Of a DNA stretch of 9,792 nucleotides, positions 6,351-9,792 are shown piece after piece (the stretch's first letter is position 1; each line of letters opens with the position of its first letter). The notes below the pieces were generated by a model, which was not told the origin of the DNA, ran no database searches, and was given only the letters and a program-made list of their open reading frames with translations. The stretch is taken from positions 1 to 9,792 of the forward strand of contig DAOVUU010000051.1 of assembly GCA_030632405.1 (NCBI GenBank), written 5' to 3'. The DNA comes from Desulfobulbaceae bacterium. Lineage in GTDB: Bacteria > Desulfobacterota > Desulfobulbia > Desulfobulbales > Desulfocapsaceae. The position numbers and the translations under genes are program-made.

Positions 6351-7859
6351 ATGCGGCACCTTGAAACAGAAACATTTATATATGAATTTCAACATGAACT
6401 CCGAAACATCCTCAGGGAAAACCCAGAGATCGAAACAGTTAATCATCTGGAAGGATTACCTCGTCATTTTCTCAATAAAATTTTAGCGCCTAACCCTCTT
6501 TCAGTTTTTATTCCTTCTAAATACGGCGGTCGAGGTGATAATCCAGCTCATTGTCTATCTTTACTGGAGGGAGCTGCTTATGAGTCTATCGCTATTGGTC
6601 TGATGCTGGGAATCAACGGCTCTTTATTCCTCGAACCAGTTGCCAAATACGGCCAGACAGAAGCCAAAGACCGTGTATTTCAGTCATTCCTCAAAAACAG
6701 TTCTCTGGGAGGATTAATGATCACTGAACCGGATTTCGGCACTGATGCGCTTTCCATGCGCTCATCTTTTTCCGAATCTGACAGAGGCTACTCCTTGAGA
6801 GGATCAAAACATTGGGGAGGATTAACGGGGCTGGCCGATTTTTGGCTGGTCACGGCCCGAAAAGGAGAAGAAAATGGCAACCTGAAACGTGATATAAATC
6901 TGTTTATTGTGGAGAATTCTCAACCAGGACAGAAGATAGATGTCGAGGAGTATTATAACAAACTGGGTCTGTTTTTAATCCCCTACGGCCTCAACAAGAT
7001 AGATGTAACCGTTCCGACCAGGTCAAAACTGATCCCTCACACCAGTGGCGTTAAATTGCTGATGGACCTGCTGCACCGTAGTCGATTGAGACTTTCCGGT
7101 ATTGGGCTGGGATTTATTAAGCGGATGCTGGATGAATCTATTAAACACTGCCAGCAGCGCTATGTCGGTGGCAAAAATCTGCTGGGCTACGATCAAGTTC
7201 AACACAGACTTTCGCAATTACAGGCCTGGTATACGATAAACTCAGCCATGTGTTACTATACAGCCAGAGTTTCCGGAGTAGAAAATAATCTTACATCGTT
7301 TGGATTACAGGCAAACTCTACCAAGGCCGTATTGACAGATATGATGCAGAGTGCAGCCCAGTCATTACTGCAGTTAACAGGAGCCAAAGGCTACCGCAGG
7401 GATCACATTGCCGGTAGAGCTGTGGCAGACAGCAGGCCGTTTCAGATTTTTGAAGGTTCAAATGATGTGATGTACAGCCAGATTGCCGATGCAATATTAA
7501 AAGAGATGAAAAAGAAAAAAGAGACAAATTTCTACACCTTCCTCAGACAGTTTGAACTGACTAAAAACATTGCCGGCTACTATAAACAGATACTCGACTT
7601 CAACCTGGATCCCGAATCTTTGCAGCGAGCCAGGCTGGCACTGGGAAAGATGATTGCCAGATTAATTACCACAGAATTTGTGCTGGACCTGTCCAAGGCA
7701 GGGTTCCGAACAGATCTCATAGATAATGCGATTCAGGTGGTCGGGGATACCATAGCTGAGCAGGCCACCTCTTTTACCCGGCTCAGAAAAATTCACGTAA
7801 TAGAAAGATATAGAGACGGCGGTGACTGGAAAATTCTCGGTTTAAACCAGTCAAAATAA
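6351..7859 (+). CDS. Acyl-CoA dehydrogenase-like flavoprotein with C-terminal extension
   Basis: The 502-residue product matches the acyl-CoA dehydrogenase fold: an N-terminal helical domain (about 1-120), the flavin/substrate motif ITEPDFGTDALSM (125-137), the middle beta-domain segment GSKHWGGLTGLADFWLVTAR (151-170), and a C-terminal helical domain (about 235-385) with GAKGYRRDH and RPFQIFEGSNDVM. E368 in FEGS aligns with the catalytic Glu of medium-chain-type enzymes (YEG(T/S)). About 115 further residues (388-502) follow the usual end of the fold, so it is longer than the typical 380. The ATG at 6351 was chosen because AAAGGA lies seven bases upstream and the protein then begins at a helix; a TTG at 6177 in the same frame would add a low-complexity, non-homologous lead. 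The gene stands alone, diverging from the gcv cluster, with no ETF or thiolase nearby, so the substrate (fatty acyl-CoA or other) is unknown. Confidence 0.85.
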   Translation: MRHLETETFIYEFQHELRNILRENPEIETVNHLEGLPRHFLNKILAPNPLSVFIPSKYGGRGDNPAHCLSLLEGAAYESIAIGLMLGINGSLFLEPVAKYGQTEAKDRVFQSFLKNSSLGGLMITEPDFGTDALSMRSSFSESDRGYSLRGSKHWGGLTGLADFWLVTARKGEENGNLKRDINLFIVENSQPGQKIDVEEYYNKLGLFLIPYGLNKIDVTVPTRSKLIPHTSGVKLLMDLLHRSRLRLSGIGLGFIKRMLDESIKHCQQRYVGGKNLLGYDQVQHRLSQLQAWYTINSAMCYYTARVSGVENNLTSFGLQANSTKAVLTDMMQSAAQSLLQLTGAKGYRRDHIAGRAVADSRPFQIFEGSNDVMYSQIADAILKEMKKKKETNFYTFLRQFELTKNIAGYYKQILDFNLDPESLQRARLALGKMIARLITTEFVLDLSKAGFRTDLIDNAIQVVGDTIAEQATSFTRLRKIHVIERYRDGGDWKILGLNQSK

Positions 7860-7922
7860 AACGGATACGACACCTTATTCACTGATCTTTCAATTTACTT
7901 TCCCCCTATTTGCTACCGGTTT

Positions 7923-7972
7923 CATTGAAATCTGCAAGTAATGACATAAGGTATCCTGACTGCCATTGAAAT
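7923..7972 (+). repeat. Direct repeat CATTGAAAT upstream of the histidine kinase
   Basis: CATTGAAAT occurs at 7923-7931 and again at 7964-7972, 41 bases apart (about four helical turns). It lies in the 194-base stretch between the dehydrogenase and the kinase, where I see no gene, no convincing terminator and no clear promoter. A modest hairpin, CTCCC-TACCTG-GGGAG, follows at 8000-8015. A regulator-binding pair is possible, but two nine-base AT-rich copies can also arise by chance. Confidence 0.25.
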
Positions 7973-8053
7973 TCAGCCTGACGAGAGATCTGATCACATC
8001 TCCCTACCTGGGGAGCTGAAGTTGAGTGGTAATCAAATAATGTATTGGGGAAT

Positions 8054-9502
8054 ATGCGATTATCTATTTTTGCCAGGCTTTCTATCAGTTATCTCATCCT
8101 GTTCAGTACGCTTGCCGGAATCAGTCTCTATTTTATCTATCACCTCGATCAGTTTAACAAGATAACCCGGTCGATAATCCTGAACGATACATCGATTCTG
8201 AAATACTCGAATCAACTGACAGATGCCCTGCTGTCAGCATCCCGAAATGACCGTAAATATGTTATCCTGAAAGATGAAAAGCTCTACGAAAACTGCCTGA
8301 AGGCCGGAAATGAATTCAATGACCTGTTAAACGACGCCCTTACAAAAGCAAACTCAGAGGAAATCGTGCAATTTTTCCATACAATCAAAGTTCAACACCA
8401 GAATTTCATGGGGTTGGTCAACACAGAACAAAAGCTGATAAAGACTGCCAAACCATACCCGACAAACTGGTATGCCGAGGAGAAGAAAAAAACTGCCGAT
8501 AACATCATCAGACAGCTCAAAAAAACCAGGATAGCAAGTGAACTCAATATATTTAATAAGATATTTACTATGAGTGAAAGCGGGGATACGGCGAAAAAAA
8601 TTTCCATAATGATCTCGCTTTTTGCCCTGTCTGCCTGCTTGATAATTGCCTTTGTCATAACCAGGAGTATTAAAAAACCGCTGGATATGATGAAAAAGAA
8701 AACAATAGATATTTCTCAAGGAAATCTCAAAGGAGATCTCGATATCACATCACCGCCTGTGATGGCCGAGTTGGCTTCAGCTATCAACCGCATGTGTCAT
8801 AAACTGCAGGAAGTAGATGATATTAAATCAGACTTTTTTTCAGACATGTCCCACGAACTAAGAACACCGCTGACCTCCATCAAGGAAGGAACCTCAATGC
8901 TTCTTGACGGCCTGGGTGGAGAGATAACAGAAAAACAGAAGCATATACTGTCAATAGTGATTCAGGAAAGCAATCGTTTAATAACGCTGGTTAATTCATT
9001 GCTGGATTTATCCAAGATGGAAGCAGGAATGCTGAAATATCAATTTAAACCGCAAGAACTATCTGGCCTGGTAAAAGTCTCCCTGATCTCTCTGGCACCA
9101 TTAGCTGAAGCGAAAAACATAACCATAGAGAACAAAGTCGGCACATTACCCCTTGTCAAAGTGGACCAGGCAAGGATACTGCAGGTTTTTCGTAATCTTA
9201 TCGGGAATGCTATCAAATTCACCCATGAAAGAGGTTCTATTAAAATTGATGCAAATGTGAAGGGAGACGCAATTGAAATTGAGATATGTGATAATGGTAT
9301 CGGTATACTCAAGGAGGATATTGAGAGAATATTCCTAAAATTCCAACAGGTAACGCCTGCACAAGGGGAGAGGGCCAAGGGGACAGGATTTGGATTGGCA
9401 ACTGTTAAACAAATAATTCTTGCTCATGGAGGAAAAGTGTGGGCAACCAGTCAAATCGGAGAGGGAAGTACATTTTACATTACATTGTTGTTAGCTGCAT
9501 AA
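8054..9502 (+). CDS. Membrane sensor histidine kinase, GlrK/QseE-like
   Basis: This 482-residue protein is a classical inner-membrane sensor kinase. In order: first membrane helix (about 9-31), a periplasmic all-helical sensor region of about 150 residues (32-182), second membrane helix (about 184-206), HAMP linker (207-258), HisKA dimerisation domain with phospho-acceptor H267 in FFSDMSHELRTPLTSIKEGT, and an HATPase domain with N box (FRNLIGNAIKFT), D-box EICDNGIGI, F-box FLKFQQV and G2 box GTGFGLATVK. All residues for autophosphorylation are present. The sequence after the histidine (TSIKEGT.LL.D...G.(I/L)T..Q) resembles E. coli GlrK, and a lipoprotein gene follows as in glrK-qseG. The ATG at 8054 gives the usual short cytoplasmic lead (MRLSIFARL) with GGGG close upstream; a TTG at 8045 in the same frame is a less likely start. 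The partner response regulator is not in the window. Confidence 0.92.
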   Translation: MRLSIFARLSISYLILFSTLAGISLYFIYHLDQFNKITRSIILNDTSILKYSNQLTDALLSASRNDRKYVILKDEKLYENCLKAGNEFNDLLNDALTKANSEEIVQFFHTIKVQHQNFMGLVNTEQKLIKTAKPYPTNWYAEEKKKTADNIIRQLKKTRIASELNIFNKIFTMSESGDTAKKISIMISLFALSACLIIAFVITRSIKKPLDMMKKKTIDISQGNLKGDLDITSPPVMAELASAINRMCHKLQEVDDIKSDFFSDMSHELRTPLTSIKEGTSMLLDGLGGEITEKQKHILSIVIQESNRLITLVNSLLDLSKMEAGMLKYQFKPQELSGLVKVSLISLAPLAEAKNITIENKVGTLPLVKVDQARILQVFRNLIGNAIKFTHERGSIKIDANVKGDAIEIEICDNGIGILKEDIERIFLKFQQVTPAQGERAKGTGFGLATVKQIILAHGGKVWATSQIGEGSTFYITLLLAA

Positions 9503-9792
9503 TAGCTGCATTAAACATTGTTTCCTGTACTCCGATTCAAAACGAAATTACTGAAATAAAATCATGCCGGCAACTGGACCAATACAGAGAAAATCTGGTT
9601 AATGGTCTTTTTGAAACAGTTATTTTGAAGGGCAGGCAGGTAGTTGAGAAAAACGAGACAGGCCCCCCTGCAGATGTTGCCCTGTACGCTCTAGGTGTAG
9701 CATATGCGCACCCGGCTTATGAGGACAGGGATTATGTCCTGTCACAGCATTTCCTTGAGAAGCTTGTAGAGGATTTCCCTGATTCCCGGCTA
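9439..9792 (+). CDS. Lipoprotein overlapping the kinase gene (QseG-like position), partial
   Basis: The reading frame is open from a GTG at 9439 to the window edge (118 codons, C terminus missing). GGAGG at 9428-9432 lies six bases upstream of the GTG, an excellent ribosome binding site, and no other usual start codon exists before the signal sequence. The product begins with a basic stretch (NRRGK), a hydrophobic segment of about 17 residues and a lipobox IVSC with lipidation cysteine C30; C20 in VVSC is a less likely alternative. The mature part is polar, then contains ALYALGVAYAHPAYEDRDY and FLEKLVEDFPDS, which look like a TPR-type helical repeat. It overlaps the kinase gene by 64 bases in another frame, suggesting translational coupling. 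Position after a GlrK-like kinase recalls QseG, an outer-membrane lipoprotein acting on its kinase; I cannot claim sequence homology. Confidence 0.8.
   Translation, partial: MGNQSNRRGKYILHYIVVSCIIAALNIVSCTPIQNEITEIKSCRQLDQYRENLVNGLFETVILKGRQVVEKNETGPPADVALYALGVAYAHPAYEDRDYVLSQHFLEKLVEDFPDSRL

Noticed and set aside
7860..8053. Small RNA gene (GlmY-like) or sigma-54 promoter ahead of the GlrK-like kinase
   Set aside because: E. coli has glmY before glrK, so I looked for one. There is no TGGC-N-TTGC pair, no hairpin followed by a T-run, and no recognisable sRNA structure, only a weak hairpin and a short direct repeat.
1..9792. CRISPR array, tRNA or rRNA genes, insertion sequence with transposase, phage or toxin-antitoxin genes
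   Set aside because: No regularly spaced repeats, no cloverleaf or rRNA-like sequence, and no transposase, integrase or toxin-like frames were found; nearly all of the window is accounted for by metabolic and signalling genes.

Overview
This window looks like part of a Gram-negative bacterial chromosome with moderate GC. The gene set and style suggest a Desulfobacterota (former Deltaproteobacteria) or similar anaerobe: a split two-subunit glycine decarboxylase (gcvPA and gcvPB), a long divergent GcvT, an unusual acyl-CoA dehydrogenase, and a palindromic dispersed repeat of a kind I associate with that phylum. The phylum assignment is inference from protein and repeat style, not from a marker gene.

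Left part, minus strand (about 6154 down to 193): one compact, apparently co-transcribed cluster in the order lrp/asnC-type regulator, gcvT, gcvH, gcvPA, gcvPB, lipB. Gaps are 44, 16, 47, -4 and 27 bases, and most genes have a clear Shine-Dalgarno sequence. A near-consensus sigma-70 promoter (TTGACA, 17-base spacer, TAAAAT) lies about 210-230 bases upstream of lrp. Between promoter and gene sits a 129-base imperfect palindrome (MITE-like), so the leader RNA should contain a very long hairpin. GcvPA/PB decarboxylate glycine and load the aminomethyl group on lipoyl-GcvH, GcvT passes it to tetrahydrofolate, and LipB supplies the octanoyl precursor of the lipoyl arm of GcvH. The dihydrolipoyl dehydrogenase (L protein) and LipA are not in the window. 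Beyond lipB are two REP-like hairpin units, one overlapping the lipB stop codon, and then the N-terminal 40 codons of a probable hotdog-fold thioesterase running off the left edge.

Right part, plus strand (about 6264 to the end): a monocistronic-looking acyl-CoA dehydrogenase-like gene of 502 codons with an extra C-terminal region; a 190-base gap; a membrane sensor histidine kinase of GlrK/QseE-like architecture; and, overlapping its 3' end by 64 bases, a previously easy-to-miss lipoprotein gene starting at GTG with a strong ribosome binding site, cut by the right edge. Kinase plus lipoprotein resembles the GlrK-QseG-GlrR arrangement of enterobacteria, which predicts a sigma-54 response regulator just outside the window.

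I see no wholly new system. The points most worth a second look are the palindrome in the regulator leader, the altered folate-site motif in GcvT, the extended acyl-CoA dehydrogenase, and the overlapping kinase-lipoprotein pair.
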